Positions 1 through 9,733 are shown, counted from the stretch's first letter. The stretch is 64,000 nucleotides of DNA from an uncultured Opitutales bacterium (GCA_944389315.1 CALXLX010000001.1:1-64000); one strand, 5' to 3'. Program-made: numbers and translations. Notes: generated by a model from the sequence alone, not told the origin.

Positions 1-360
1 TTCGCCAACTTCGTATTACTCTATAAAAATTAAATAGCATCAGAGGCATTGTAGGACTTCCGTCCTCTTTGCCTCCCTTTTTTTCTTCTTCTACCCTCAT
101 CCCACTATCTTTGATGATGAGCGAAAAAATATTCCTTCGCAAAACGCCGAGAAATATCATACAAAAAGAGCAAATAAAAACGCAACTTCCGCGGCGGGAT
201 AATGCCGCCTCTAAAAGAAGAAGCCCGCCATCTGCAAGGCGGCAAGCCGCAGTTCCCAATAGCAGCTGCCGTGGCGCGAAAATACTCAGGCTGTCTTAAA
301 AAACCGCCCCCCTATTTTTGCATTTATGCCACGGCTTAAATGCGCAGTTTAAATATAAGC
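1..360. other. Window edge, no gene recognised
   Basis: This stretch lies downstream of the ribF stop, at the left edge. It holds T-rich runs and an imperfect GC hairpin around 222-245, but no convincing terminator with a T-run for the minus-strand operon. A 76-codon open frame at 69-299 has no recognisable protein features and is probably chance. Confidence 0.5.
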
Positions 361-1332
361 CTAACGTACGCGGATTTTCTTGGACAGGCGCAGAGCCTCC
401 GCCTTGTCCTTGGCTATCTGCGCTTTGAGAGCCTCAAGAGAGGAGAATTTCTCCTCGTGGCGGATAAATTTTATAAACTCAACGCACACCCGCCTGCCTG
501 CGCCGAAGGGAGGCGTCTTAAAAAGGTTTGTCTCAAGCAGGGGAATCTTCGTCAGGCCAACGCTGGGTTTTACCCCGTAATTTGCCACTCCGAAAGACTC
601 GAAACCGTCCCCGCCCTCCGCTTTCAGCTTCACAAGATACACGCCGAAAGGCGGCCTGCACTCCGGATTAAAGCTCAAATTCAAAGTCGGGAAGCCGAGC
701 TTTCTGCCGAGCCTCATGCCGCCTTCTATCTTCCCGCAGGCTTTGTACGCGCGCGCGCAAAGCCTTTTATATTCGGCCATGTTTCCGGCCTGTATAACCT
801 CCCTTAAGCGCGAGGAGCTTATGCGCTCGCCCCCCGCCATCTTTGCCCCCACGCAAAAATACCTTAACCCGTATGCGGCCGCATTGGCCTTAAACCACTC
901 GGCGGAACCTTTTGCCCCCCTTCCAAAGTGGAAATTCTCACCCGTGACCACCGCTTTGAGGTTGGGGAATATCCGCTTTAGAAACTCCACAAACTGCTCG
1001 GGCGTCTTTTGGCTGAAAGGCTTGTCGAACCTTTTTATATATACAAAATTTGCGCCTATGCTCTCTATCTGGCATACCCTCTCGTCTATGCCGGATACAA
1101 GCTTAACTTCGCGGGTCTTGGTGACTTTTGAAGGATGCGGAAAGAAGCTCATCACCCCCGCGTTTCCGCCGAGTTTCTTGGCAACGGCAACGGCCTTTTC
1201 CACAACCTTCCTGTGGCCGAGATGCACCCCGTCAAAAACGCCTATCGCAAGGGCGCGGACGCTTTCGAAAGACGCCTTACCAACCGCCGATACGCGGCCG
1301 CCGATGCAGTTTTTTGAGGGAGTCTTGCGCAT
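361..1332 (-). CDS. ribF: Bifunctional riboflavin kinase / FAD synthetase
   Basis: This protein makes FMN from riboflavin and ATP, then FAD from FMN, in the cytoplasm. The 323 residues match the usual family length. The N-terminal adenylyltransferase half shows the nucleotide-binding loop GVFDGVHLGHR (31-41), the segment GENFHFGRGAKG (131-142) and ISSSRLR (171-177). The C-terminal riboflavin-kinase half starts near residue 200 with GRKLGFPTLNL (209-219), and a Glu in the LLETNLF stretch fits the kinase catalytic position. It is the last gene of the nusA-infB cluster, 15 bases after truB, a classic bacterial arrangement. No strong terminator follows it. Identification is secure. Confidence 0.96.
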   Translation of the reverse strand: MRKTPSKNCIGGRVSAVGKASFESVRALAIGVFDGVHLGHRKVVEKAVAVAKKLGGNAGVMSFFPHPSKVTKTREVKLVSGIDERVCQIESIGANFVYIKRFDKPFSQKTPEQFVEFLKRIFPNLKAVVTGENFHFGRGAKGSAEWFKANAAAYGLRYFCVGAKMAGGERISSSRLREVIQAGNMAEYKRLCARAYKACGKIEGGMRLGRKLGFPTLNLSFNPECRPPFGVYLVKLKAEGGDGFESFGVANYGVKPSVGLTKIPLLETNLFKTPPFGAGRRVCVEFIKFIRHEEKFSSLEALKAQIAKDKAEALRLSKKIRVR

Positions 1333-1347
1333 GGCAGCAAATATCTC

Positions 1348-2067
1348 CTACAGAGCAAAGCTCGGCACGGCCGACGCCACGGGAATCAGCCTGCCCTTTA
1401 TTTCCGAAAGCGGCATTGCGTCGAGCTGGGCTATCGTGATTGCGTCCTTGACGCTAAACTTGTTGCTCTCCGTGCGCCTGAGCGCGCACATATGCGCCCC
1501 GCAGCCGATTTTAGCGCCGAGGTCGCTGCATATTGTGCGGACATAGGTGCCCTTGCTGCAGTGCAGGAGGAAATCCGCCCGCGGGCTGTCGAAGCCCAAA
1601 AGGTCGAACCTTGAAACCCTTATAAAGCGCGGCTGGCGCTCCACCTCCTCGCCCTTTCTGGCCATTTTGTACAACGGAACCCCGTTTACCTTCTTTGCGG
1701 AGAACATCGGCGGAGTCTGGTATTGGTCTCCTATAAACGCCTTCATGTACTTCTGGAGCTCCTCTGCGGAAATATTGGGCACGGGGGAGGTTTTCATAAC
1801 CTCGCCTTCGGAATCCTGCGTGTTTGTCTCAACGCCGAGTATGAAAGAGCCCTCGTAAACCTTGTCGAGGCTCATCAGATACTGGGAGACCTTAGTCGCC
1901 CGCCCTACAAGTATCACCAGCAGCCCCGTGGCCATGGGATCGAGCGTGCCGGCATGCCCAACGCTCCTTATGCCGAGCCTGCGCCTTACCATGGAGACTA
2001 TGTCGTGCGAGGTGCAGCCTGCGTGTTTGTCTATGAGCAAAATTCCGTCAAAATCAGAGTTTGGCAT
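1348..2067 (-). CDS. truB: tRNA pseudouridine(55) synthase TruB
   Basis: TruB isomerises U55 in the T-loop of tRNAs to pseudouridine. At 239 residues it is a short TruB lacking much of the C-terminal PUA region found in longer homologues. Visible signatures are [15 protein letters not shown] near the N-terminus and the catalytic motif [14 protein letters not shown], with Asp43 as the expected nucleophile. The later [17 protein letters not shown] segment is the second conserved family motif. The gene sits between nrnA and ribF, with gaps of 16 and 15 bases, so it is surely co-transcribed. Confidence 0.96.
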   Translation of the reverse strand: MPNSDFDGILLIDKHAGCTSHDIVSMVRRRLGIRSVGHAGTLDPMATGLLVILVGRATKVSQYLMSLDKVYEGSFILGVETNTQDSEGEVMKTSPVPNISAEELQKYMKAFIGDQYQTPPMFSAKKVNGVPLYKMARKGEEVERQPRFIRVSRFDLLGFDSPRADFLLHCSKGTYVRTICSDLGAKIGCGAHMCALRRTESNKFSVKDAITIAQLDAMPLSEIKGRLIPVASAVPSFAL

Positions 2068-2083
2068 GGCTTATAATAAAATG

Positions 2084-3097
2084 TTAAATGTCCGCGTTAT
2101 CGAGCAATTCGCCCGCCGCCTTCTCAAATACACCTGTAAATTCGTCCAGGGAGGTGCCGTCCCTGAGGCTGAAGCCCGCGGCGCTCTTGTGGCCGCCTCC
2201 GCCGAATTTCGCGGCGAGCAGATCCGCCCTCATATCGGGGCTCTTTGTGCGTATGCTGCCCTTGACGCCGTCGGATATCTCCTCGAGCACCGCCGCCAGC
2301 CTGACGCCGTTTATGCTTCTGGCATAATCGACCAACCCGTCGGTATCCTCTTTCAGGGCTCCCGTGGAGTCGAAATCCGCCTTGCGCAAAATCCCGTAGC
2401 ACAGCCTGCCGCCGTACCCGAATCTGAGAGACTTCAAATACGCCGCAAGCAACCCGAGCTTCTCCGGGCGCTCCCGCTGGTACAGCTGCTCTGCCACATA
2501 AGACGGGCTCGCGCCCGCCGCGGCGAGCTTGGCGGCAACCGCAAGAGTCTCGGCCCGGGTGGAGTTTGTCGTAAAGGAACGGGTGTCCGTGACAATGCCA
2601 GTAAAAAGAGCATTGCATACCTCCTTGGGAGGCCTCAGCCCCGCGTCGAAAAACATTCCGGCAAGAAGCTCGGCAGTGGCGGCGCTGTCGGGGCATATTA
2701 TATTTGTCTTGGCAAAGGCGTTGTTTGAAACGTGGTGGTCTATGCTCGCCAATGGGCAGGGAACCCTCTCGGAAAAAGTGTCGCTGACGCGCTTGGGGTC
2801 GGCGCAATCTACGGTGATAGTCTCAAAGCCGTCAAAATCAAAGCTGTCTGTCTTTATAAACTCCGTCCCCGCGGCAATATTCCTGTACAAGAACGGAACG
2901 CTGTCCCTATTCAGCGCGACAACCTCGCTTGCGCCGCATTCCCTCAAGGCCCATACCAGCGCTATGGTCGACGATACGCAGTCCCCGTCCGGACGCATAT
3001 GCCCCGCTACGGCAATCTTTCTCCCCTTGCAATAATCCAAAAGGCCGCCGAAGGCCTCCTTGAACTCTGGAAATATATCTTTCTCTCCGAAAACCAT
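2084..3097 (-). CDS. nrnA: DHH-family oligoribonuclease / pAp phosphatase NrnA
   Basis: This cytoplasmic phosphoesterase degrades 2-5 nt RNA fragments and 3'-phosphoadenosine 5'-phosphate; family members also hydrolyse the c-di-AMP product pApA. The 337 residues show the DHH metal motifs GHMRPDGDC (32-40), the second-site Asp in TVDCADP, and SIDHHVSN with D120-H121-H122. The C-terminal DHHA1 domain has the substrate loop GGGGHKSAAGF. It lies between rbfA and truB, as in many bacteria. A role in c-di-AMP breakdown is an inference, made more interesting by the diadenylate cyclase-like gene at 22.8-24.1 kb. Confidence 0.94.
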   Translation of the reverse strand: MVFGEKDIFPEFKEAFGGLLDYCKGRKIAVAGHMRPDGDCVSSTIALVWALRECGASEVVALNRDSVPFLYRNIAAGTEFIKTDSFDFDGFETITVDCADPKRVSDTFSERVPCPLASIDHHVSNNAFAKTNIICPDSAATAELLAGMFFDAGLRPPKEVCNALFTGIVTDTRSFTTNSTRAETLAVAAKLAAAGASPSYVAEQLYQRERPEKLGLLAAYLKSLRFGYGGRLCYGILRKADFDSTGALKEDTDGLVDYARSINGVRLAAVLEEISDGVKGSIRTKSPDMRADLLAAKFGGGGHKSAAGFSLRDGTSLDEFTGVFEKAAGELLDNADI

Positions 3098-3167
3098 TTT
3101 TTATTCCCCGTATGGACCGCCGGACGCCTCCGCAATCTGCAGGACAATCGGTTAAAAAACCCGGGAG

Positions 3168-3668
3168 TCAATCCTCCTGCCCGTTTCTGAAATCGAACCT
3201 CTCCCTCTTGTACTTAAGAAGCCGCCTCTGTTTGTCCGTTCTCCTTTCGCGGGAGGGTTCCCCCTCCCCGCTTTCGCCGGAACCCTCATCGCAAGACGCG
3301 TCCGCGCTGTTTTTCTCCGCCGCGGCCCGCTCCTGGGAATCTATCTCGTCGAGCAGGGAAAGAACCCTCTCCTGCCTCTCTATGGAAATGTCGTATTCAA
3401 ACTCTATGGACGGAGTGTACTTCAACACGACCTCCCCGCCCAGCCTCTTGCGCAGCTCCGAACGTATTGACAGCAGAAACTTCGCCGCGCGCGCGGCCTG
3501 CGCCCTGCCTCCAAGAACCGTGAAGAAAACCTTTGCGCACTTAAGGTCGTCGGAAAGCCTGACTCCCGTGAGCGTTATGCCCACGCTCTCCGTGCGCCAC
3601 CTTGAATGGAGGCGCTCGGAAAGAGCCTGCAAGACCAGCTCCTCTACCCTGTCCTTTCGAGTTCCCAT
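3168..3668 (-). CDS. rbfA: 30S ribosome-binding factor RbfA
   Basis: RbfA binds immature 30S subunits and assists 16S rRNA 5'-end maturation. The first ~110 residues form the KH-like RbfA domain: the N-terminal helix MGTRKDRVEELVLQALSERL, then VGITLTGVRLSDDLKCAKVFFTV. The remaining ~50 residues are a highly charged Glu/Ser/Arg-rich tail, longer than in E. coli RbfA and probably disordered. The start is 9 bases after the infB stop and there is a 70-base gap to nrnA, so it belongs to the same operon. Confidence 0.93.
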   Translation of the reverse strand: MGTRKDRVEELVLQALSERLHSRWRTESVGITLTGVRLSDDLKCAKVFFTVLGGRAQAARAAKFLLSIRSELRKRLGGEVVLKYTPSIEFEYDISIERQERVLSLLDEIDSQERAAAEKNSADASCDEGSGESGEGEPSRERRTDKQRRLLKYKRERFDFRNGQED

Positions 3669-3676
3669 GCTTCGGC

Positions 3677-6241
3677 TTAGAGATCCGGCCTTATCTCGAG
3701 TATCTCAAAGCACTCGATTATGTCGCCGCTTTGATAGTCGTTAAAGCCTGTGATGTTCATGCCGCATTCGTAGCCGGCACGCACCTCGGAGGCGTCGTCC
3801 TTGAAGCGCTTGAGGTCTCCCACGCGCCCCTTGGCAATTTCCTTGCCGCCCCTGAATATGCGGGCGAATTTGTCGCGCTTGATGATGCCCTCCGTGACCA
3901 TGCAACCCGCGACCTTCCCGCCCTTCGTAACGTTGAAGACCGCGCGCACCTCCGCCTGGCCGAGCTTGTTCTCGCGCAGCTCCGGATCCAGCAGGTTCTT
4001 CATGCCGTCGCGGACCATGTTTATCAGCTCGTAAATTATGTTGTGCTGTATTATCTCCACGCCTTCGTGCTTGGCCAGAGACGACACGCCGTTCTCCTGC
4101 TTGACGTTGAATGCCACTATGGCCGCCTTCGCGGTTGAGGCAAACTCGACGTCGTTTTTGGTAATCAGGCCTACGCTCTCAGATATGACCTCGAGCGAAA
4201 CTTTGGAGCTCTTGATGTCCTTAAGGCACGCAGAGAGCGCCTCGACCGTTCCCGACACGTCGCTTTTTACTATGCACCTGAAGACCTTCTGGTCCTTGTG
4301 CTCTATGGCGGCCATCAAGTCCTCTATGCTGGCGGGCTTGTCGTTCCTGTTCTCAAGGGCGGCCTTCTTCTTGTCCTCGAGTATGCGCTCTTCGGTGAGC
4401 TTGCGCGCGGCCCTGTCGTTCTCGGCCTTTTCAAAATGGTCGCCAGCCTCAGGAGCTCCCGTCCAGCCCATGACAACCACGGGCGTCGAGGGGGAAGCCT
4501 TCTGCAGCTTGGCGCCCTTGTCGTCTAACATGGCGCGCACCTTGCACCAGTGGTGCCCGCATACGATGACGTCCCCGGGCTTGAGAGTGCCGGCCCTGAC
4601 TATCACGGTTGCCGTCGCCCCCCTGCCGGGCTCGAGCTGGCTTTCGATGATGTCTCCGGCCACCGCCCTCTTGGGGTTGGCCTTAAGCTCGAGCATCTCC
4701 GCCTGCAGCAAAACCAAATCCAAAAGATTGTCTATATTCTGGTTCTTCAGGGCCGATATCGCGCAGCAAAGCGTCTCTCCGCCCCAGTCTTCCGAGGTTA
4801 TTCCGCGCTTTTGCATCTGCTGCTTTACGCGGTCTATGTTCGCGCCCTTCGCGTCCATCTTGTTTATGGCAACAACAATGGGCACCCCGGCCTTCTGCGC
4901 GAAGTTCAACGCCTCGTCCGTCTGCGGCATGAAACCGTCGTCCGCGGCGACTACAAGTATAGCTATGTCCGTAACGTTCGCGCCGCGCTCGCGCATCTTG
5001 GAGAACGCCGCATGCCCCGGAGTGTCCAGGAAGGTTATCTTCTTGCCGTTCCTGTCCACCTGGTAGGCGGCCGTGTGCTGCGTTATACCGCCCGCCTCGC
5101 CCGCGGCGACATGCGCGTTGCGTATCGTGTCAAGCAGAGTGGTCTTGCCGTGGTCGACATGCCCGAGTATGCAAACTATGGGCGGACGCGGCTCGAGATT
5201 CTTCGGGTCGTCCAAAAGCATCGCGGCCTTGCGCTTGGCCTCCTGCGCCTGCAGCTGGCGCTGCTGCTGCTCGCCCCTGTGGTGTATCTCCAGATTGTAG
5301 CCGTGCTTCTTTGCAATCTTCACGGCAATACCCTCGTCGAGCGAAAGATTCATCGACGCAAATATGCCCATGTCCATCAGCTCCGATATGAGCTTGAAGG
5401 GCTTTACGTCTATGAGTTTTGCAAAATCCCTTACTATGATGGGCGGCTTAACCTGCACGGTTTTCAGCTGGCTCTCGTCTACGACCTGCTGCGCCGCGGG
5501 CCTTAAGCCCATTCCGAAACGCGGCATAGGCGGCACTCCCGGCCCCTTGGCAAAGCCGATGGGCGGTATGCTCGGCGGGCGCTGCGCCGCAGGAGCCGCC
5601 GGCGGAATCGGCGGAACCGCCTTGGGTTCCGGCTCCTTGGGCTGCGCCGGCTTTTGTGGCGCAGCCGCCTGCTCCACCGGACGCGCAGGGGCATCCTTGG
5701 ACATTCTCAAAGTCACCTCGCCCGCGTCCGTCTTTTCTATGGACTCCTCCTTTTTGGGAACCGCCGGTGTCTTAAGCGGCCTAAACGGCGGCGGCGTAAG
5801 CGGAGCCGGACGCTTTGTCATAACCGGCAACGGCGGCGGCGTATTCGGCCTCTTCACCATAGAAGGCGCCGCCTGCTCCGCCTTTGGCTGCTCGGCCTTC
5901 TGTGGCTCCGCTGCCGGCGGCTGCTGGGGCTTGACGTCCTCGGCGGGCTTGCCCTCCTCCTTCGCCGCGGCTTTCTCCGCCTCGACCTCCTCGGGAGTCT
6001 TGACAATCTTTTTGCTCTTGGGCTCCTGCTCCTCCGGCTGCTCCTGCTTGGGCGCCTCCTGAGCCTCCTGCCTGAACTTTTTCACATCGGCTTTTATCAT
6101 CTCCACATAGAGGGTGGCTATGGCGTTCGACGGAGTTTTAATATCGAGGCCATAAACATCCTTCCTTTGGTTGATGAAATCGACCAAATCCTTGCTCGGC
6201 ATTTCAAGCTCTTTTGCGAGTGCGTGAATTCTTATGCTCAT
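3677..6241 (-). CDS. infB: Translation initiation factor IF-2
   Basis: IF-2 is the GTPase that places initiator fMet-tRNA on the ribosome. The 854-residue protein begins with the short IF2_N helix-turn domain ([23 protein letters not shown]). A long Pro/Ala/Lys/Glu-rich linker (about 60-255) follows, then a second IF2_N-type module (about 268-320). The GTPase domain has G1 GHVDHGKT (360-367), DTPGH and NKMD, and the C-terminal beta-barrel domains end in the fMet-tRNA-binding region. The low-complexity linker is typical of the family. It lies between nusA (55 bases upstream) and rbfA (9 bases downstream). Confidence 0.97.
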   Translation of the reverse strand: MSIRIHALAKELEMPSKDLVDFINQRKDVYGLDIKTPSNAIATLYVEMIKADVKKFRQEAQEAPKQEQPEEQEPKSKKIVKTPEEVEAEKAAAKEEGKPAEDVKPQQPPAAEPQKAEQPKAEQAAPSMVKRPNTPPPLPVMTKRPAPLTPPPFRPLKTPAVPKKEESIEKTDAGEVTLRMSKDAPARPVEQAAAPQKPAQPKEPEPKAVPPIPPAAPAAQRPPSIPPIGFAKGPGVPPMPRFGMGLRPAAQQVVDESQLKTVQVKPPIIVRDFAKLIDVKPFKLISELMDMGIFASMNLSLDEGIAVKIAKKHGYNLEIHHRGEQQQRQLQAQEAKRKAAMLLDDPKNLEPRPPIVCILGHVDHGKTTLLDTIRNAHVAAGEAGGITQHTAAYQVDRNGKKITFLDTPGHAAFSKMRERGANVTDIAILVVAADDGFMPQTDEALNFAQKAGVPIVVAINKMDAKGANIDRVKQQMQKRGITSEDWGGETLCCAISALKNQNIDNLLDLVLLQAEMLELKANPKRAVAGDIIESQLEPGRGATATVIVRAGTLKPGDVIVCGHHWCKVRAMLDDKGAKLQKASPSTPVVVMGWTGAPEAGDHFEKAENDRAARKLTEERILEDKKKAALENRNDKPASIEDLMAAIEHKDQKVFRCIVKSDVSGTVEALSACLKDIKSSKVSLEVISESVGLITKNDVEFASTAKAAIVAFNVKQENGVSSLAKHEGVEIIQHNIIYELINMVRDGMKNLLDPELRENKLGQAEVRAVFNVTKGGKVAGCMVTEGIIKRDKFARIFRGGKEIAKGRVGDLKRFKDDASEVRAGYECGMNITGFNDYQSGDIIECFEILEIRPDL

Positions 6242-6296
6242 TTATTCGTATTCTTTTGTAAATTTTTATCCCAGCAAAGCGGCGCACATACAGGCT

Positions 6297-7550
6297 TTAT
6301 GAATTCTTCACCTCGGCGACTTTCGCCAGAAGATCCTTAGCCTCGTCCTCGGAGAAGCCCATCTCAACAAGGTCCTCGGGCTCCGCGCCCTCGAAGGCGT
6401 CTATGCTGTTTATGCCGCTGTTTGCAAGAACCGCAGCCTGGTGCTCGCTGAGGTTGGGCAGTATCTGCGCAAGGGAGCCTGCCGCCTGCTGCAGGCGCAT
6501 CTCCAAATCGACACCCTGCACGGCCTCCTTGGCTATGTCCAGCTTCCAGCCCAAAAGCCTGCTCGTGAGCTTTGCATTGGACCCCTTCTTGCCGATTACC
6601 ACGGACAAATCCTCCTCGGCCACCTCGAAAGTTATGCGCTTTGCGGCGGCGTCCATCCTTATGTTCTTGGCGACTGCCGGCTTTATGCACTCAACGAGAA
6701 GCTCCTTCGGGTCCTCAAAATACTTGATGACGTCTATCTTCTCGCCGTTTAGCTCCCTGACGATGCTCTTTACCCTCGAGCCGCCCGCCCCGACGCACGC
6801 GCCCACGGGATCGACCCTCGGGTCGGTGCTGCTGACCGCGATTTTCGTGCGGTATCCGGGCTCGCGCGCGAGAGCCGAAATCTTTACAATGCCCTCTACC
6901 ATCTCGGAGACCTCCAGCTGGAAAAGCCTCTGCACAAACTTGTAGCTTGCCCTGCTGAGGATAATCTCCGGGCCGCGCGGAGATGCGTCTATGTTCAAAA
7001 GCAGGCAGCGTATGCGCTCCCCTGGGGCGTAATCCTCGCCGGGGATGGCCTCCCTCTTGGGCAATATGGCCTCCGCCTTGCCGAGGTCGACTATCAGCGC
7101 GCCCTTCTCGCGGCGGCGCACCGTGCCGGTGACTATGTCGCCGACTACATCCTTAAAATCGTCGTATATCCTGTCCTTCTCGAACTGGCGGACCTTCTGG
7201 ATTATGCTCTGGTAGACGTTCTTTGCCGCTATGCGGCCGAGCGCGCTTAAATCTATCTCCCTCTCGACAATATCTCCTATCTTGGGATTTTCAAGATAGA
7301 GTTTAGCCTTGTCTATGTGTATCTGAGTGGCAGGGTCGGCAACGCTGTCCGTCACTTCGAGCAAAGCCCAAGACTTTAGCGCGCCCGACTTGGGGTTGAT
7401 GTCTATCTTCAAATTGTAGCCCGCCTGCGCGCCCTTCGCCGCCGCATTGCGTATGGCCGCGGATATGGATTCTATCATGTCCGCGCGGCTGATTTGTTTC
7501 TCTTTTTCCATGTATTCGAGAATTGCCAATATTTCGCTGCTGTTGCTCAT
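6297..7550 (-). CDS. nusA: Transcription termination/antitermination protein NusA
   Basis: NusA binds RNA polymerase and modulates pausing, termination and antitermination. I place the start at the ATG at 7550 (MSNSSEILAILEYMEKEKQI), giving 417 residues. The frame stays open up to 7817, but those extra codons encode no family sequence and would run over the leader. Domains in order are the N-terminal polymerase-binding domain (1-125), S1 (about 130-200), two KH domains including a VVIGKKGSNAKL loop, and a C-terminal helix-hairpin-helix segment (LPNLSEHQAAVLANSGI). It is the first gene of the operon. No rimP is seen directly upstream, where it usually sits. Confidence 0.95.
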   Translation of the reverse strand: MSNSSEILAILEYMEKEKQISRADMIESISAAIRNAAAKGAQAGYNLKIDINPKSGALKSWALLEVTDSVADPATQIHIDKAKLYLENPKIGDIVEREIDLSALGRIAAKNVYQSIIQKVRQFEKDRIYDDFKDVVGDIVTGTVRRREKGALIVDLGKAEAILPKREAIPGEDYAPGERIRCLLLNIDASPRGPEIILSRASYKFVQRLFQLEVSEMVEGIVKISALAREPGYRTKIAVSSTDPRVDPVGACVGAGGSRVKSIVRELNGEKIDVIKYFEDPKELLVECIKPAVAKNIRMDAAAKRITFEVAEEDLSVVIGKKGSNAKLTSRLLGWKLDIAKEAVQGVDLEMRLQQAAGSLAQILPNLSEHQAAVLANSGINSIDAFEGAEPEDLVEMGFSEDEAKDLLAKVAEVKNS

Positions 7551-7583
7551 AAGTTTTGTTTGTTGGATATGGTTTAAATAGAC

Positions 7584-7623
7584 AAAAAAAAGCGGGAGAA
7601 AAACCCCACTCTTTGCCGAGAGT
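7584..7623 (-). promoter_or_regulatory. nusA leader hairpins with T-run (possible attenuator)
   Basis: Read on the minus strand, a 5-bp perfect hairpin (arms 7623-7619 and 7612-7608) overlaps by two to three bases a second hairpin (arms 7610-7604 and 7597-7591). The second is followed immediately by eight Ts (7591-7584), 34 bases before the nusA ATG. A terminator-like element in a nusA leader would allow autoregulation of the operon. The stem is short with one G-T pair, so termination strength is uncertain. Confidence 0.4.
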
Positions 7624-7638
7624 ATAATTTTGCCTTTA

Positions 7639-7666
7639 ATAATGTATAGGAGACCCGTCCTGTCAA
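7639..7666 (-). promoter_or_regulatory. Candidate sigma-70 promoter for nusA operon
   Basis: A perfect TTGACA (7666-7661) is followed after 16 bases by CATTAT (7644-7639), a 4/6 match to the -10 consensus. It lies about 90 bases upstream of the nusA ATG and ahead of the leader hairpins. Another -10-like TATACT lies at 7626-7621 but lacks a good -35. Confidence 0.4.
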
Positions 7667-8142
7667 GCGCTATATTCCCCAAAAAGGCCCGGGGGATTTC
7701 CCCCGTCATGCACGCCTTCCCGGCCCCGGCGGAGAAAAAACAAAACTCCGGCTCCGAAAGCCGCATTGGAACAAATAGGGAAAGCGCAAGAAACCTGCGG
7801 CATTTGCCTTTCCCCATTTCGCCGCGGCAAGCTGCTCTCTCTCCGCAACACTACAGGCTCGCGAGGCGTTAGATTCCAATATTTCCAGTGTAAAAATCCG
7901 GCACGGCGGGAGGAAACGGCAATTTGGGATTTGACAAGAACAAGCCCCGGCCGCAAATTTTAGAGGTCGGCTTGCGTTCTTTGCCGCCTGTTTTGCCCTA
8001 TCGCAAGGGCAGGTCTATCGATGGGAAATTAGGCATTCAGGCATTAACTTTTGACGGAATTTCCAAAGGGGGGAAAAACAGCAGAAATTTGCAATTTATA
8101 TTGCGGAAGCATTGCATCAAACAATTAGCTTGCGGAGATGAC

Positions 8143-8481
8143 ATGAAAATAAGAGGAGAACAAAGCCGTCGCCCAAAGAGGATAAGGTGCGGAATCCATA
8201 TAGGAGATTCGTTTTTCGTGGGGGCATTTATGGCTTCTTGGCCCCTTGGCTATTTGAGCCTATCCAATGGCGGCATCGTTTTTGGATGGAGTTTCTTGAG
8301 GTGGCATGAGCTGTACAAATTAAGATACGATAAAATAATAAGCATAAAAAAACGCCACAGATTGCTTTTTAATACTTATAGGATATTTCACAATGACGAG
8401 TCGCAACCCAATTATGTAGTAATATCAACTTTAGATTCCGAAATATGGGATTTACTCTCGAAAAGATTGGATAGGCGCTAA
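8143..8481 (+). CDS. Small protein with PH-like domain, function unknown
   Basis: The frame is open from 7924, but I choose the ATG at 8143. It has a GGAG ribosome-binding site at 8133-8136, and the residues upstream look unstructured. This gives 112 residues. The pattern HIGDSFFVGAFMASWPLGYL, then SNGGIVFGWS, KYDKIISIKKRH-like and FHNDESQPNYVVISTLDSE resembles short bacterial PH-domain proteins, in which strands alternate with a 'sWPlg.L.ls..g' start and a 'i.H......vvi.t' end. The fold assignment is from pattern memory only and the role is unknown. The gene is more AT-rich than its neighbours and stands alone. Confidence 0.6.
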   Translation: MKIRGEQSRRPKRIRCGIHIGDSFFVGAFMASWPLGYLSLSNGGIVFGWSFLRWHELYKLRYDKIISIKKRHRLLFNTYRIFHNDESQPNYVVISTLDSEIWDLLSKRLDRR

Positions 8482-8927
8482 ATCCATGCCTTGAAGACGC
8501 TTTTTATAATCATGCGCCACAACAGTTGCTTCATTAAATACTTACCCCCATTTCCCCCGGGGGTAAAAAGCCAATAAACGAAGCCCTCCGCCGTATTTAG
8601 GCAGCTTCAACAATATAGTTTCAATGGGCGAAAATGGCGGAAATGTGTTTGCCGATATTATATATACAAGCCTGCAAAAACAAACTTCCCTCATTCGAAA
8701 ATCTTCATATAAATAGCCCGCCTGATTATTGCGCGCCCCCTTTCCGAAAACACCGCTTAATGCGGCATTTTTGCAGGGCGTTTAGACGTTGCCGATTATA
8801 TTTTTTACTACATTTTCCTGTTTAAAAAAATGCGAAAAAATAGGCAGCTATGAATTTGTTTTACAATCCGCCTCCATGCCCTTCGCAATGCAAGCCTTGC
8901 CACGCGCGGTGAAACTCCATATTGCAA
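8482..8927. other. Convergent intergenic region
   Basis: This lies between the PH-like gene (+) and the secreted hypothetical (minus). The only clear structure is an inverted repeat at 8542-8566 (TTACCCCC / GGGGGTAA). It has no T-run on either strand. The 63- and 89-codon open frames here show no protein features. Confidence 0.5.
8542..8566. repeat. Perfect 8-bp inverted repeat with C5G5 palindrome
   Basis: Arms TTACCCCC (8542-8549) and GGGGGTAA (8559-8566) are perfectly complementary. The second arm is directly preceded by CCCCC, forming CCCCCGGGGG. Its position between convergent genes suggests a transcript-end structure, though no T-run follows. Confidence 0.5.
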
Positions 8928-9629
8928 TCAGAGATTGTCGGGCAGGGAAACGTCGTGAATCTGGTCGGCGTATTCCATTATCTGGTCGGCGGTCATATGG
9001 TGCAGAACCTTTATGGATTCCGAAGGCTCCTTCCCGAGTTTTGCCCCGCGCAAAATGACCTTGGCGATTGCGCCCGCAAGGGCCTTGCGCTCGGACTTAT
9101 CCATAGTCATCATCGCAAAGGTAAGAGATATCTGAAATTTCTCCTCGCTGGAAGCGTCGAACTTGTGGTCACGCGGCAGCTCCTTGACGTATGGAGTGCC
9201 CAATTCTATGATTTCCGCAGCCGTCTTGCCGTTTAAGAGCTTCATAAGCTTCTTTACGCCGTCGGAGCCGTCGGCCGTATACTTGTACAAAAGCGCGGTG
9301 TAGGCGCGGTTGAGAAGATCCAGCTCGCGCTCGTCAAGCCCCACGCATATCTGCAAAAACGTAGTCTGCAGCTCGGCCTCGGAGGAAGTGTCCAACTTTA
9401 CGTTGGCGCCGAATTGCGGCATCTGGCCTATCTTAAACTCAACCCCCGCCCCCTCGGGCATTTTCAAGACGGCCGGATTGTCCGGCGAAGTGTTGAAATC
9501 TATCTCCTTGAGCTTCTCCGGAGGCTCCGGAACGGCACTCTTGGCCGTTTCGGCAGCGGGATCCGCGGCTGTTCCGCAAACGGGGAGCAGCGCTAATGAA
9601 ATGACTATTGCCCTCAGAAGTATCTTCAT
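8928..9629 (-). CDS. Secreted hypothetical protein
   Basis: This 233-residue protein starts with a clear signal peptide (MKILLRAIVISLALLPVCGTAADPA). Cleavage is likely after GTA; the Cys at the end of the hydrophobic core is not in a good lipobox. The exported part is mostly helical and acidic, without recognisable catalytic motifs, and includes FLQICVGLDERELDLLNRAY and a repeated pattern of short helices. It is presumably periplasmic. A promoter candidate lies just upstream (9662-9690), so it may be transcribed separately from rsmB. Function not recognised. Confidence 0.75.
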   Translation of the reverse strand: MKILLRAIVISLALLPVCGTAADPAAETAKSAVPEPPEKLKEIDFNTSPDNPAVLKMPEGAGVEFKIGQMPQFGANVKLDTSSEAELQTTFLQICVGLDERELDLLNRAYTALLYKYTADGSDGVKKLMKLLNGKTAAEIIELGTPYVKELPRDHKFDASSEEKFQISLTFAMMTMDKSERKALAGAIAKVILRGAKLGKEPSESIKVLHHMTADQIMEYADQIHDVSLPDNL

Positions 9630-9661
9630 AAATGTCCGCAGTAATGATAGACAGGTGTTTT

Positions 9662-9690
9662 TAGCTATTGGAACATATTTTGCGCGTCAA
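9662..9690 (-). promoter_or_regulatory. Candidate promoter for the secreted hypothetical protein
   Basis: TTGACG (9690-9685) and TAGCTA (9667-9662) are separated by 17 bases and end about 32 bases before the ATG at 9629. The -35 is good and the -10 weak (2/6). Confidence 0.3.
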
Positions 9691-9733
9691 CAAATTTCGC
9701 GCCCCGCCCGCACGCGCAGCCCCCGGGCATGAG

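Larger units (their letters stand above)
7551..8142. other. Intergenic region with nusA leader; divergent to a + strand gene
   Basis: This separates nusA (minus) from the PH-like gene (plus). It holds a candidate nusA promoter (7639-7666) and two overlapping small hairpins (7584-7623). Open frames at 7630-7963 on both strands show no recognisable protein features. The rest shows nothing I can name. Confidence 0.5.

Noticed and set aside
4038-5066. 342-codon plus-strand open frame opposite infB
   Set aside because: Shadow of infB, Ser/Thr/Pro-rich nonsense translation.
7551-7817. 89-codon N-terminal extension of NusA
   Set aside because: Family alignment begins at MSNSSEILAIL; the extension would cover the leader hairpins and promoter.
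7663-7956. 97-codon minus-strand frame and overlapping plus-strand frames upstream of nusA
   Set aside because: Overlap each other and the nusA promoter region; translations are Arg/Gly/Ser-rich without domains.
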